Assembly (NCBI RefSeq): GCF_004345265.1
Contig: NZ_SLUM01000004.1
Location: forward strand, 1 to 64,000
DNA: 64,000 nt
Direction: 5' to 3'
Source: Allofournierella massiliensis
GTDB taxonomy: Bacteria; Bacillota; Clostridia; Oscillospirales; Ruminococcaceae
Positions 1 to 7,515 of the stretch are shown one piece after another. A program made the translations under genes and the position numbers. Each line of letters opens with the position of its first letter. The first letter of the stretch is position 1. The notes under the pieces were generated by a model. That model made no database searches, had not been told where the DNA came from, and saw nothing but the letters and a program-made list of their open reading frames with translations.

Positions 1-56
1 TACCAGCATTTTTATCCCCCCACACTATTATACCGCTTTCTTTTCCTCAATACGAG

Positions 57-84
57 AAAAAGGCCACCTTTCGGTGACCTTTTT
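57..84. terminator. Bidirectional intrinsic terminator
   Basis: A 12-bp stem (57-68 with 73-84, one mismatch) is flanked by A and T runs, so it can terminate on either strand. On the minus strand it ends transcription coming from the D-serine dehydratase gene. Confidence 0.7.
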
Positions 85-94
85 CGACAGGCTG

Positions 95-127
95 AAAGGA
101 CCCCTGTCAGGAGACAGGGGTCCTTTT
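95..127 (+). terminator. Intrinsic terminator
   Basis: A perfect 14-bp stem (95-108 with 112-125) with an AGGA-type loop and a T run at 123-127. The T run is better in the plus direction, which suggests that it ends a plus-strand gene lying left of the window. Confidence 0.65.
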
Positions 128-158
128 TGTTGAGAAGAGAGAAAGGGGTAAATGTAAA

Positions 159-1478
159 TCACAAGCCCATTTTCAGGTAGGCATCACGGGTGGCGGCGGG
201 TACCATGCGGCCACCGGTGGCCCAGGCGATGTGGGTGATGGAGGACGCCTTGTCCTCCAGGGCGTTGGCCTTCAGATACTGAGCCATCACAGAGGGCTGC
301 AGCAGAGCGGCAAAGGCGGCACAGGAGCTGGGCTCGATGAAGGTATCCTCAGTGCGCAGAAGGCCGCGCATCAAATCGTAAAGAGTGGCGTCCTGGATCG
401 TGGCAATACCACTGACAAGAGAAGAAACCACACGGCCCACAAAGGCGGAGGGACGGCCCACAGCCAGACCGTCGGCCTCGGTTTTGCCGCTGATGCCGAA
501 GTCCTGTACGCATACGCCGTCGTGCAGGCCGGTGGCCATGCCCAGCAGCATGCAGCAGGCCTGCGTGGGCTCGGTGAAGAAGCAGTGCACCGCGTCGCCA
601 AATTCCACCTTCAGGCCGTAGGCCACGCCGCCGGGGGCGCCGCCGATGCCGCAGGGAAGGTAAACGAAGAGGGGATGGTCTGCATCCACCGTGATGTTCC
701 GGGCCTTCAGTTGGTTGGCCAGGCGCTTGCCGGCAACGCTGTAGCCCAGGAACAGGTCGGCGGAGTTTTCGTCATCCACAAAATAGCTCATGGGGTCCGC
801 GTCGGAGTTCTTGCGGCCCTCCTCCACGGCGGCGCAGTAGTCGGCGGTGTATTCCCGCACATCCACGCCGTGGCTGCGCAGAAGATCCTTTTTCCACTGC
901 TTTGCGTCAGCGGACATGTGCACGATCACCCGGAAGCCCAGCTTTGCACTCATGATGCCGATGCTCATGCCCAGGTTGCCGGTGCTGCCCACCTGTACGG
1001 TGTACTGGCGGAAGAATTCCTGAAAACGGGGCTCAGCCAGAACAGCGTAGTCGTCGCTCTCGCTGAGCATGCCGGCCTGCATGGCCAGCGTTTCGGCGTG
1101 CTTGAGTACCTCATAAATACCGCCGCGGGCCTTGATGGAACCGGCGATGGGCAGGTCGCTGTCCTTTTTCAGAAACAGAGAGCCGGAGATGGCGGAATTG
1201 TATTCCGCATTCAGAAAATCCCGCATGCCGGGGATGGCAGCCAGAGGGGATTCGATCAGGCCGCCGTTTTCCCGGGTCTCGGGGAAAACCCTGGCGATAT
1301 AAGAGGCGAAACGATCCAGACGGGCCCGGGCGTCCTCGATCATGGCGGGGGTTACTGCAGTAATCTCTTTTTCGCCGCCGGAAACGCGGTTCGGATTGAT
1401 CCAGAAGGTTACCTTGCCGGCAGCTGCGTCGGCCACGGCGGGAATGGACTGGAAACGCTGCAACAGTTCTTGGTTCAT
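159..1478 (-). CDS. dsdA: D-serine dehydratase (D-serine ammonia-lyase)
   Basis: Cytoplasmic PLP enzyme converting D-serine to pyruvate and ammonia. At 439 aa it has the usual DsdA length. The PLP lysine is K116 in GSIKARGG, the phosphate loop GSTGNLG lies at 164-170, and a second glycine-rich stretch, GIGGAPGG, at 277-284. It is the last gene of a minus-strand operon. Its ATG overlaps the TGA of the symporter gene by 4 bp, so translation is probably coupled. The neighbours (AGCS symporter, phosphodiesterase, DeoR regulator) suggest catabolism of a D-serine-containing compound. The family call is firm; the pathway is inference. Confidence 0.95.
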   Translation of the reverse strand: MNQELLQRFQSIPAVADAAAGKVTFWINPNRVSGGEKEITAVTPAMIEDARARLDRFASYIARVFPETRENGGLIESPLAAIPGMRDFLNAEYNSAISGSLFLKKDSDLPIAGSIKARGGIYEVLKHAETLAMQAGMLSESDDYAVLAEPRFQEFFRQYTVQVGSTGNLGMSIGIMSAKLGFRVIVHMSADAKQWKKDLLRSHGVDVREYTADYCAAVEEGRKNSDADPMSYFVDDENSADLFLGYSVAGKRLANQLKARNITVDADHPLFVYLPCGIGGAPGGVAYGLKVEFGDAVHCFFTEPTQACCMLLGMATGLHDGVCVQDFGISGKTEADGLAVGRPSAFVGRVVSSLVSGIATIQDATLYDLMRGLLRTEDTFIEPSSCAAFAALLQPSVMAQYLKANALEDKASSITHIAWATGGRMVPAATRDAYLKMGL

Positions 1479-2860
1479 AAGTCTTCTCCTTTGGACCCGG
1501 CGGTGCGGGTCTCCTGTTTGTGGATGAAGGAATTGTTCGGGTCAAAGAATTCTCTGGTGAGCCGCCGCACCTGCGGGGAAAGCAGCAGCAGGGCAATCAC
1601 GTTGGGAATAATCAGCAGGCCCAGGGCACAGTCCTGAATGGACCAGACCAGATCCACCGTGCTCAGGCTGCCCAGCAGGATCATGAGAGGGGAGAGCAGG
1701 CGGTATACAAAGGCTGCCCGGGGCTTGCCCAGATAGTTCAGGCTCACATGGCCGAAATACCACTGGCTCATCAGCGAAGTGCCGGCGAACAGCACCAGAC
1801 AGACCGGCACCACACGGGAGAAAAGAGGGAGTACAGTGCCGAAGGCGCTGGCCGCCAGAGTGGCTGCGTTGGAATCCAGCGAGGTGGCGCCGGTGATGAC
1901 CACCGCAAAGCCGGTAGTGCTGCAGATGACCATGGTGTCCACAAAGACCTCGGCAATGCCGTAGATGCCCTGCCGCACCGGATGATCCACATCCGCTCCG
2001 GCGTGCAGTACTGCGGCCGAGCCTTCGCCGGCCTCGTTGGAGTAAAGCCCGCGGGCCACGCCGTAACGCATGGCGTCACGGACGGTGAGACCTGCCGCAG
2101 CACCCAGAGCCGCCTGTGGGTGGAAGGCTCCGCCCAGAATCTGGCCGAACATCCAGGGAATGCGCGGTGCGTTTGCCAGAATCACGATCAGGCCACCCGC
2201 CACATAAAGCAGAGCCATGAAGGGGGCCACGAACTGGGCCACCTTTACCAGACGACGCAACCCGCCGCTGATGATGAAGGTCATCACAAGAGCAAGGAAA
2301 ATACCGGTGAACAGCGGCGCAAGGCCAAAACTCTGATTTACCACACTGGAAATGGTGTTGGACTGGATCAGGGTGCCGCCCGCGTTCTGCACAAACAGCA
2401 GAAGCGCCACAAGAACTCCGGCGGCGGTGGTATGCAGAGCATGGGAGATGTAGTACATGGGGCCACCGATCACGTTGCCGTCCCGGTCCTTGCCCTGATA
2501 GCACATGCCCAGTACGATCTCACAGAATTTGGTGGCCATGCCGAAGAAGGCAGCCACCCACATCCAGAACAGCGCGCCCGGCCCACCGGAAAGAATGGCA
2601 GTGGAAACACCCACAATGTTGCCGCTGCCCACACAGCTGGAAATGGCGGTGAGCAGCGCCTGCAGAGAGGACAGCCGCCCTTCCCCGGCATCCTGCTTAC
2701 GGGAAGAGGCCAGACTGCGCAGCAGAAAGGGCAGCCGACGCACCTGTACAAAGCCGGTAAGAACGGTGCACCAGATGCCCAGCCCCAGCAGAACAAACAA
2801 CAACCAGTTGCCCCAAAGCGCGTCGGCCAGTGCGCCGACGGCGGTTTCGATGGTTTTCAT
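1475..2860 (-). CDS. Sodium:alanine/glycine symporter family (AGCS) transporter
   Basis: Integral membrane protein of 461 aa with about 10-11 hydrophobic segments and the family stretch SNEAGEGSAAV near residue 270. AGCS members import small neutral amino acids (alanine, glycine, some D-amino acids) with Na+. It overlaps dsdA by 4 bp and lies 21 bp after the phosphodiesterase gene, so all are probably one transcript. With D-serine dehydratase next to it, D-serine or D-alanine is a plausible substrate (inference); the sequence alone does not fix the substrate. It could instead be annotated AlsT or AgcS. Confidence 0.88.
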   Translation of the reverse strand: MKTIETAVGALADALWGNWLLFVLLGLGIWCTVLTGFVQVRRLPFLLRSLASSRKQDAGEGRLSSLQALLTAISSCVGSGNIVGVSTAILSGGPGALFWMWVAAFFGMATKFCEIVLGMCYQGKDRDGNVIGGPMYYISHALHTTAAGVLVALLLFVQNAGGTLIQSNTISSVVNQSFGLAPLFTGIFLALVMTFIISGGLRRLVKVAQFVAPFMALLYVAGGLIVILANAPRIPWMFGQILGGAFHPQAALGAAAGLTVRDAMRYGVARGLYSNEAGEGSAAVLHAGADVDHPVRQGIYGIAEVFVDTMVICSTTGFAVVITGATSLDSNAATLAASAFGTVLPLFSRVVPVCLVLFAGTSLMSQWYFGHVSLNYLGKPRAAFVYRLLSPLMILLGSLSTVDLVWSIQDCALGLLIIPNVIALLLLSPQVRRLTREFFDPNNSFIHKQETRTAGSKGEDL

Positions 2861-2881
2861 GACATTCTCCCTTTCCGGCGT

Positions 2882-4195
2882 TTAGTCCAGCCGCGGGGTG
2901 CCCTGTGCCTCTGGCAGCGATACATCCATCAGGTGAGCCAGAGTGGGGGCAATGTCGATCAGCTGCATGCAGCCCAGATCGGTGCCGGGAGCAATGCCGG
3001 GGCCGGCGATAAGGAAGCTGGCCCGCATTTCCGGAAAGTTTTCGCTGTAACCGTGCTGAGCCTTCTGATGCAGGGTGGTGCGGCAGTATTCACCAACCAC
3101 GTCGTCACGCAGCTCGTAGCCCTTCTTGGATACCAGTACGTAGTCCGCCTGGGCAAAGCCGCCACGCTCCAGCGCCTGCTGGTGGTTCAGAACCTCCAGA
3201 ATGCCGCTGTCCGGATCGGCGGCCAGATCCGCCAGAATCTGCTCCACCCTGGTACGGGTTTCGGCATCGTCGGGATTGGCCAGGCGGATTTCCGCCGTGC
3301 CGCCTGCCCGCTGGCTCCAGGCCTTCCAGTCCAGAACCCGGCTCTCGTCGTCAATCTGGATCAGGCCGGCCTGCCGCAGCAGCACGTTGGGGCTGATGTT
3401 ATGGGTGTTATCCAGCGAGCCGTGGTCGGAAACCACACACACGTAGACGTTGCCGCTGCAGATGCGCCGGGCTTCGTCGATCAACTCGCCCAGCATGGCG
3501 TCGATCTTCTGCAGGCTGGCCGCCGCTTCCGGGCTGTAAACGCCGAACAGGTGGGCGCTTTCGTCAAAGCTGGCAAAGTAAGCGCTCATAAAGAAGGGCT
3601 TTTCTTCGATCTGGGGCTCCAGTTTATTGCGCAGCATCCACAGTGCAGCCGCGCCGCGCTGAGCATCGCCCGCATCAGTCAGATCCAGACCGCCGGCATA
3701 GCGGCCGATGTCTGCCTCCATCTCGCTGATCAGGCCCTGGGGGCGGCATACCACATCCAGAAAGGCGGAATCCAGTGCGGAGCCGTCCCACCAGAACTCG
3801 GGGGCGATATAGTCGCCGTCCGCGCCCACCGAGGTGGGGAAGGCCACGCTGGCCGAGCAGTAACCGCCCTCACGGGCTGCCTGCCACAGGGTTTTCACGT
3901 TCTTATTGGCAAACCAGTTCCAGGCGCCCATGTGCTTGCCGGCGGGGTCGAAGATGGCATTGTTGTAAATGCCGTGAACCGCAGGATTTACGCCGGTGAT
4001 GATGCTCTGGTGGCATGGATAGGTAAAGGTGGGGAAAACACTTTTCACGCCGCCCCTGGCCACCGCGCCGCCCTGCAAAAAGCAGTGGGTCAGATTGGGC
4101 AGATTTACACCAAGGCGTTCCTGTTCCAGTAAAAATTCCGGTTTCAATGCGTCCACAGAGATCAAAAGCACGCTGGGCCGTTGCTGGGTGTTCAT
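2882..4195 (-). CDS. Alkaline-phosphatase-superfamily phosphodiesterase (NPP-like)
   Basis: 437 aa, with the nucleotide pyrophosphatase/phosphodiesterase fold. The N-terminal metal-binding stretch is SVDALKPEF. The nucleophile region FPTFTYPCH aligns with the threonine motif of NPP enzymes. Later metal ligands are seen in FASFDESAH and SDHGS. There is no signal peptide, so it should act in the cytoplasm on an imported phosphodiester. The ATG at 4195 is 13 nt after an AAGGAG that lies in the last codons of the regulator gene, so the two genes are tightly linked. The substrate is unknown; an amino-alcohol or seryl phosphodiester would fit D-serine dehydratase downstream (inference). Confidence 0.85.
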   Translation of the reverse strand: MNTQQRPSVLLISVDALKPEFLLEQERLGVNLPNLTHCFLQGGAVARGGVKSVFPTFTYPCHQSIITGVNPAVHGIYNNAIFDPAGKHMGAWNWFANKNVKTLWQAAREGGYCSASVAFPTSVGADGDYIAPEFWWDGSALDSAFLDVVCRPQGLISEMEADIGRYAGGLDLTDAGDAQRGAAALWMLRNKLEPQIEEKPFFMSAYFASFDESAHLFGVYSPEAAASLQKIDAMLGELIDEARRICSGNVYVCVVSDHGSLDNTHNISPNVLLRQAGLIQIDDESRVLDWKAWSQRAGGTAEIRLANPDDAETRTRVEQILADLAADPDSGILEVLNHQQALERGGFAQADYVLVSKKGYELRDDVVGEYCRTTLHQKAQHGYSENFPEMRASFLIAGPGIAPGTDLGCMQLIDIAPTLAHLMDVSLPEAQGTPRLD

Positions 4196-4202
4196 GATAA
4201 GA

Positions 4203-4997
4203 TCACAGCTCCTTTTCGTTTGGCGTCACCACCAGGAGGCCTGCGTTTTGGAAGGGGGCGATCTGTTCAGGGCTGGCGCTGGAATCGGTGATGATCATCG
4301 CCAGCCGGTCAATTCCGCACATGCGCACCAGGGAATTGGTGCCCAGCTTGCTGGAATCGGTAATCATGATGGTTCGGCCCGCGGCCTCCATCATGGACTC
4401 CTGCACGATGATTTCGTCCATCCGCTGATAGGTCACACCCCGCTCCACCGAAACGCCGCAGGTGGTGAGGAAGAAGGTATCAATATTCAGCTTTGAAAAA
4501 ATCAGCGTGGCAAAGTCGGAGGAAAAGGCGGCCTCTTCCGGGCGGTATACGCCGCCGGTGAGGATCACGGTGATCCCGGGCACATCGCCCAGCTCCTGAA
4601 GCACAGCCAGCGAGTTGGTCACCACGGTGAGGCGGCGGAACCGCTCCCGGATCACCCGGGCCAGCGAAAGCGCGGTGGTGCCGGAGTCCAGCGCGATGGA
4701 CTGCCCCTCGCGGATGTAATCCGCCGCCAGCTGGGCCACCTGGCTCTTGTGGCCGGTGTTCTGCTGCTGACGATTATAAAAAGGGGTATAAGCCGCGCTG
4801 GCTTCGCCCGGTTCTGCCGGCATGGCGCCGCCGTGGGTGCGCCGCAGCATGCCCAGGCTCTCCATTGCTTCCAGGTCGCGGCGAACCGTTTCGCCGGAAA
4901 CCCCCAATGCCTGGCGGATCTGTGCGCTTTTCACGCTGCCTTCCCGGCGAAGAATCGCCAGAATCTCCTGATATCTTTGCTCAGCCAACATATTCAT
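4203..4997 (-). CDS. DeoR-family transcriptional regulator
   Basis: 264 aa. An N-terminal helix-turn-helix (GVSGETVRRDLEAM) is followed by a DeoR C-terminal sensor domain with DSGTT, VTNS and LTGGVYR motifs, which bind phosphorylated metabolites in this family. I chose the ATG at 4997 because AAAGGAG lies 5 nt upstream. The reading frame stays open further upstream, but that part translates the operator repeats into Phe/Cys-rich nonsense. First gene of the minus-strand operon and divergent from the MFS transporter. It probably represses both directions through the phased repeats at 5081-5160. Confidence 0.92.
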   Translation of the reverse strand: MNMLAEQRYQEILAILRREGSVKSAQIRQALGVSGETVRRDLEAMESLGMLRRTHGGAMPAEPGEASAAYTPFYNRQQQNTGHKSQVAQLAADYIREGQSIALDSGTTALSLARVIRERFRRLTVVTNSLAVLQELGDVPGITVILTGGVYRPEEAAFSSDFATLIFSKLNIDTFFLTTCGVSVERGVTYQRMDEIIVQESMMEAAGRTIMITDSSKLGTNSLVRMCGIDRLAMIITDSSASPEQIAPFQNAGLLVVTPNEKEL

Positions 4998-5036
4998 CAA
5001 AACTCCTTTAGCTGTAACGTACGGGTCCACACCCAC

Positions 5037-5065
5037 AGTATAGCATAGGAATGCACAGATAACAA
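5037..5065 (-). promoter_or_regulatory. Promoter of the deoR operon
   Basis: Minus-strand TTGTTA (5060-5065), a 17-bp spacer and TATACT (5037-5042). The start codon follows about 40 bp downstream. The repeat array begins just upstream of it. Confidence 0.55.
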
Positions 5066-5080
5066 CAATGAAACGAAGAA

Positions 5081-5160
5081 AAAATGCACAATAAAACACA
5101 GAAAACCTTGTATATGCACACGAAAACGCAATTAAACGCATAAAAACACTTGAAAACACA
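5081..5160. promoter_or_regulatory. Phased 10-bp operator array (probable DeoR-family binding sites)
   Basis: Eight consecutive 10-bp units. In seven the last four bases are CACA, CGCA or CACT, ending at 5090, 5100, 5120, 5130, 5140, 5150 and 5160. On the minus strand the unit reads roughly TGYGTTTTNN. The array overlaps the -35 of the MFS promoter, as expected for repression. DeoR-family proteins commonly bind helically phased direct repeats, so the adjacent regulator is the likely ligand (inference). Confidence 0.65.
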
Positions 5161-5178
5161 CTGAAGCCCTCGTATAAT
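5150..5178 (+). promoter_or_regulatory. Promoter of the MFS transporter gene
   Basis: TTGAAA (5150-5155), a 17-bp spacer, TATAAT (5173-5178). The -35 lies inside the last units of the operator array. Confidence 0.7.
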
Positions 5179-5275
5179 GGAGCCGTAACGAACCGGCCCA
5201 CACAAAACTGCGAATCCCGCATGATCATAAAGAATGATCAACAGACTGTACTTATAAGAGAAGAGAGGAATGTTT

Positions 5276-6535
5276 ATGGCAGCGATCAAAACTGCGAACA
5301 GTAAAAAATGGATCTCTTTCGGCACCCTTCTGTTGGGCGCCGGCACGATTTACAAGCTGGGCAATCTGAAAGATGCCTTCTACGTGCCCATGCAGGAGTT
5401 CATGGGGCTTTCCCACACCCAGATCGGTACCGCCATCAGCGTGGCTGGCCTGATCTCCACCTTTGGTTTCCTGGCTTCCATCTATCTGACTGACCGTATC
5501 TCCAAAAAGATCATGATCCCCATGGCGCTGCTGGGAATCTGCCTGTGTGGTATCTGGCTGTCCACCTTCCCGTCCTACGGGGTGTTCCTGCTGATCTACT
5601 GCCTGCTTGCGATCTGTGCAGATATGCTCTACTGGCCCACCATGCTGAAAACCGTTCGGCTTCTGGGCAATGAGGAGGAGCAGGGACGTATGTTTGGTAT
5701 CATGGAAGCCGGGCGTGGCCTGGTGGATACCATTGTGGCCTTCGGTGCTCTGAGCATCTTTGCTGCCATGGGCAGCAACGCCGCCGGTCTTCGCATGGCC
5801 ATTCTGTTCTATGCGGCGGTGCCCGGCGTGATCGGCATCATTGCCTACTTCCTGCTGGACCCGGACAAAAAGCCCGCTGCCAATCAGGAAGGCCGGCAGG
5901 TAAGTGCCAACCAGGCAGCCTGGGAAGGTGTGCTCAGCGCCCTGAAAAACAAGAACATCTGGCTGGTTTCCATGAACATCTTCATGGTATATGCGGTTTA
6001 CTGTGGTCTGACCTATTTCATTCCTTTCCTTGAGGAAGTTTACGCTCTGCCCGCCGCGCTGGTGGGCGCCTATGGCATTATCAACCAGTACGGCCTGAAA
6101 ATGCTGGGCGGCCCCATCGGCGGCTTCATCAGCGATAAGGTGCTGCACTCGGCTACCCGTTTCCTGCGCGTTGTGTTCATCATTGTGGCAGTGGCGCTGG
6201 CAGTGTTTGCCTTCCTGCCCCACGGCAGCATGGGCGTTGTTCTGGGCATGACCTTCACCCTGAGCATCGGCGCTCTGGTGTTCAGCATGCGCGCCATCTT
6301 CTTCGCACCCATGGATGAGGTGCGGGTTCCCCGTGAAATCACCGGTGCGGCCATGTCCATGGGTTCCTTCATCGGTTACCTGCCCGGCGCTTTCATGTAT
6401 GCAATCTACGGCGGCATTCTGGATAAGATGCCCGGCCTGCAGGGCTACCGGGTGGTATTCCTGATCATGGCAGTGTTTGCGGTGCTGGGTACTCTGCTCA
6501 GCAGCTACATCCTGCGCCACATCCGCAAAGGGTAA
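5276..6535 (+). CDS. MFS transporter
   Basis: 419 aa, about 12 hydrophobic helices, with the charged loop TDRISKK after helix 2 that is typical of the major facilitator superfamily. I prefer ATG 5276 over ATG 5270: the ribosome site GAGAGGA ends at 5269, giving 6 nt to 5276 and none to 5270. Transcribed divergently from the DeoR operon under the phased operators, so it probably imports the compound catabolised by the phosphodiesterase and D-serine dehydratase, possibly an intact phosphodiester (inference). Next comes a separate riboswitch-controlled unit. Confidence 0.85.
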   Translation: MAAIKTANSKKWISFGTLLLGAGTIYKLGNLKDAFYVPMQEFMGLSHTQIGTAISVAGLISTFGFLASIYLTDRISKKIMIPMALLGICLCGIWLSTFPSYGVFLLIYCLLAICADMLYWPTMLKTVRLLGNEEEQGRMFGIMEAGRGLVDTIVAFGALSIFAAMGSNAAGLRMAILFYAAVPGVIGIIAYFLLDPDKKPAANQEGRQVSANQAAWEGVLSALKNKNIWLVSMNIFMVYAVYCGLTYFIPFLEEVYALPAALVGAYGIINQYGLKMLGGPIGGFISDKVLHSATRFLRVVFIIVAVALAVFAFLPHGSMGVVLGMTFTLSIGALVFSMRAIFFAPMDEVRVPREITGAAMSMGSFIGYLPGAFMYAIYGGILDKMPGLQGYRVVFLIMAVFAVLGTLLSSYILRHIRKG

Positions 6536-6552
6536 AAACTGTGTGAAAACCG

Positions 6553-6581
6553 TTGACCACACCCGGCAAAGCTGGTATAGT
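6553..6581 (+). promoter_or_regulatory. Promoter before the first Mn riboswitch
   Basis: TTGACC (6553-6558), 17-bp spacer, TATAGT (6576-6581). The riboswitch begins about 10 bp downstream. The same arrangement recurs at 7283-7311. Confidence 0.75.
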
Positions 6582-6593
6582 AAAGCCAGTTGG

Positions 6594-6723
6594 AAAGGGA
6601 GTAGTTGCAAGCCGCTTTTGTCAACATCACGGCATGAATATGCCTGGCGGAGCGGGCCGGTTTTTCCAGGAACGGTAACAAGACTTTTCGGCACAGTGTT
6701 TGCTGTGCCGAAAAGTCTTTTTT
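6594..6723 (+). promoter_or_regulatory. yybP-ykoY (Mn2+) riboswitch with terminator
   Basis: The aptamer core shows GGGAGTAG (6597-6604), GTCAACATCACGG (6620-6632) and GGTAACAAGAC (6674-6684), the conserved islands of the yybP-ykoY class. It is followed by a 17-bp terminator stem (6680-6696 with 6703-6719) and a T run. The aptamer's last helix strand shares bases with the terminator, which fits Mn2+-dependent antitermination as known for this class. Controls the kinase gene at 6768. It closely resembles the copy at 7325-7457. Confidence 0.8.
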
Positions 6724-6767
6724 GTTACGGAAAAACCGGGAAATACACAGGAAAAGGAGGAAGAGCG

Positions 6768-7286
6768 ATGGCGACAATGTACCTGATGGTGGGCATTTCC
6801 GGCGCGGGAAAAACCACCTGGGCCAGAACACGAATGGCCGGGGCGGAATACATCGGGTCGGACGGAATCCGAATGGAGCTGTTCGGCAGGGAGCTTACCC
6901 TGAAAGGTTATCGCCGGGTACACCGGATCATGAACCAGCGCATGCGCGCAGCTCTGGAACAGGGCAGGGACGTGGTGGTGGATTCGGTGCATCTGTCCCG
7001 CAGGGCGCGGCGCAGGGTGCTGCGGGCGGTGCCGGAGGGGGTGCGCTGTGTGGCGGTGTGGATCGACACCGGTGTGATGCAGGCCATCCGGAATGATGCC
7101 TGCCGCCAGCGGCATGTGCCCTTTTTTGCCATCGCTCTTATGCGGCCCCGGCTGGTGGAGCCGAAACAGGAGGAAGGCTTTCACGAGATCTGGCGCATTC
7201 CCTGGGAGGAGCGGGCCGGATGTGCAGCGGGATGGGAAAAAGTGCAAAAATATGAAAAAAATGAAAATCCTGCAAAAATCACTTGA
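6768..7286 (+). CDS. P-loop kinase/ATPase (polynucleotide-kinase-like AAA_33)
   Basis: 172 aa. The Walker A motif GISGAGKTTWA lies near the N-terminus (about residues 8-18). SDGIRMELFG and a VVVDSVHLSRRAR stretch resemble the DxxR and kinase region of T4 Pnkp-like and zeta-toxin-like P-loop kinases. The ATG at 6768 has AAGGAGG 7 nt upstream. It is the only gene between two Mn riboswitches, so it is probably induced by Mn2+. The substrate is not known. The C-terminus is Lys/Asn-rich and runs to within a few bases of the next promoter. Confidence 0.8.
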   Translation: MATMYLMVGISGAGKTTWARTRMAGAEYIGSDGIRMELFGRELTLKGYRRVHRIMNQRMRAALEQGRDVVVDSVHLSRRARRRVLRAVPEGVRCVAVWIDTGVMQAIRNDACRQRHVPFFAIALMRPRLVEPKQEEGFHEIWRIPWEERAGCAAGWEKVQKYEKNENPAKIT

Positions 7287-7311
7287 CGCAGCCCGATGGG
7301 CGTGGTATAGT
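7283..7311 (+). promoter_or_regulatory. Promoter before the second Mn riboswitch
   Basis: TTGACG (7283-7288), 17-bp spacer, TATAGT (7306-7311). The -35 overlaps the stop codon region of the kinase gene. Confidence 0.75.
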
Positions 7312-7324
7312 TAGTCCAAGTTGA

Positions 7325-7457
7325 AAAGGGAGTAGTTGCAAGCCGCCTTGTCAACATCACGGCCTGAAAAGGCCTGGCAGGGTGCGCCGCTTCTTAACGA
7401 GTCGGTAACAAGACTTTTCGACAGCAACGCTTTGCGCGTGCTGTCGGGAAGTCTTTT
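7325..7457 (+). promoter_or_regulatory. yybP-ykoY (Mn2+) riboswitch with terminator, second copy
   Basis: The same islands as the first copy: GGGAGTAG (7328-7335), GTCAACATCACGG (7350-7362) and GGTAACAAGAC (7404-7414). The terminator stem pairs 7410-7426 with 7439-7455, with G-U pairs, followed by a T run. Stem sequences differ between the copies while pairing is kept. It controls the P-type ATPase, a classic yybP-ykoY target. Confidence 0.82.
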
Positions 7458-7515
7458 TTCTTTTGCGAAAAAAGACTTCCCGCCGGGTAAACGGGCAAAA
7501 AAGAAAGGGAGAAAA

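Noticed and set aside
1520-4132. 870-codon plus-strand open frame opposite the symporter and phosphodiesterase
   Set aside because: Low-complexity His/Gln/Gly composition, and the minus-strand genes carry clear family motifs.
4998-5228. 77-codon N-terminal extension of the DeoR regulator
   Set aside because: It would read through the promoter and the phased operator repeats, producing Phe/Cys-rich residues; a good ribosome site sits at the shorter start.
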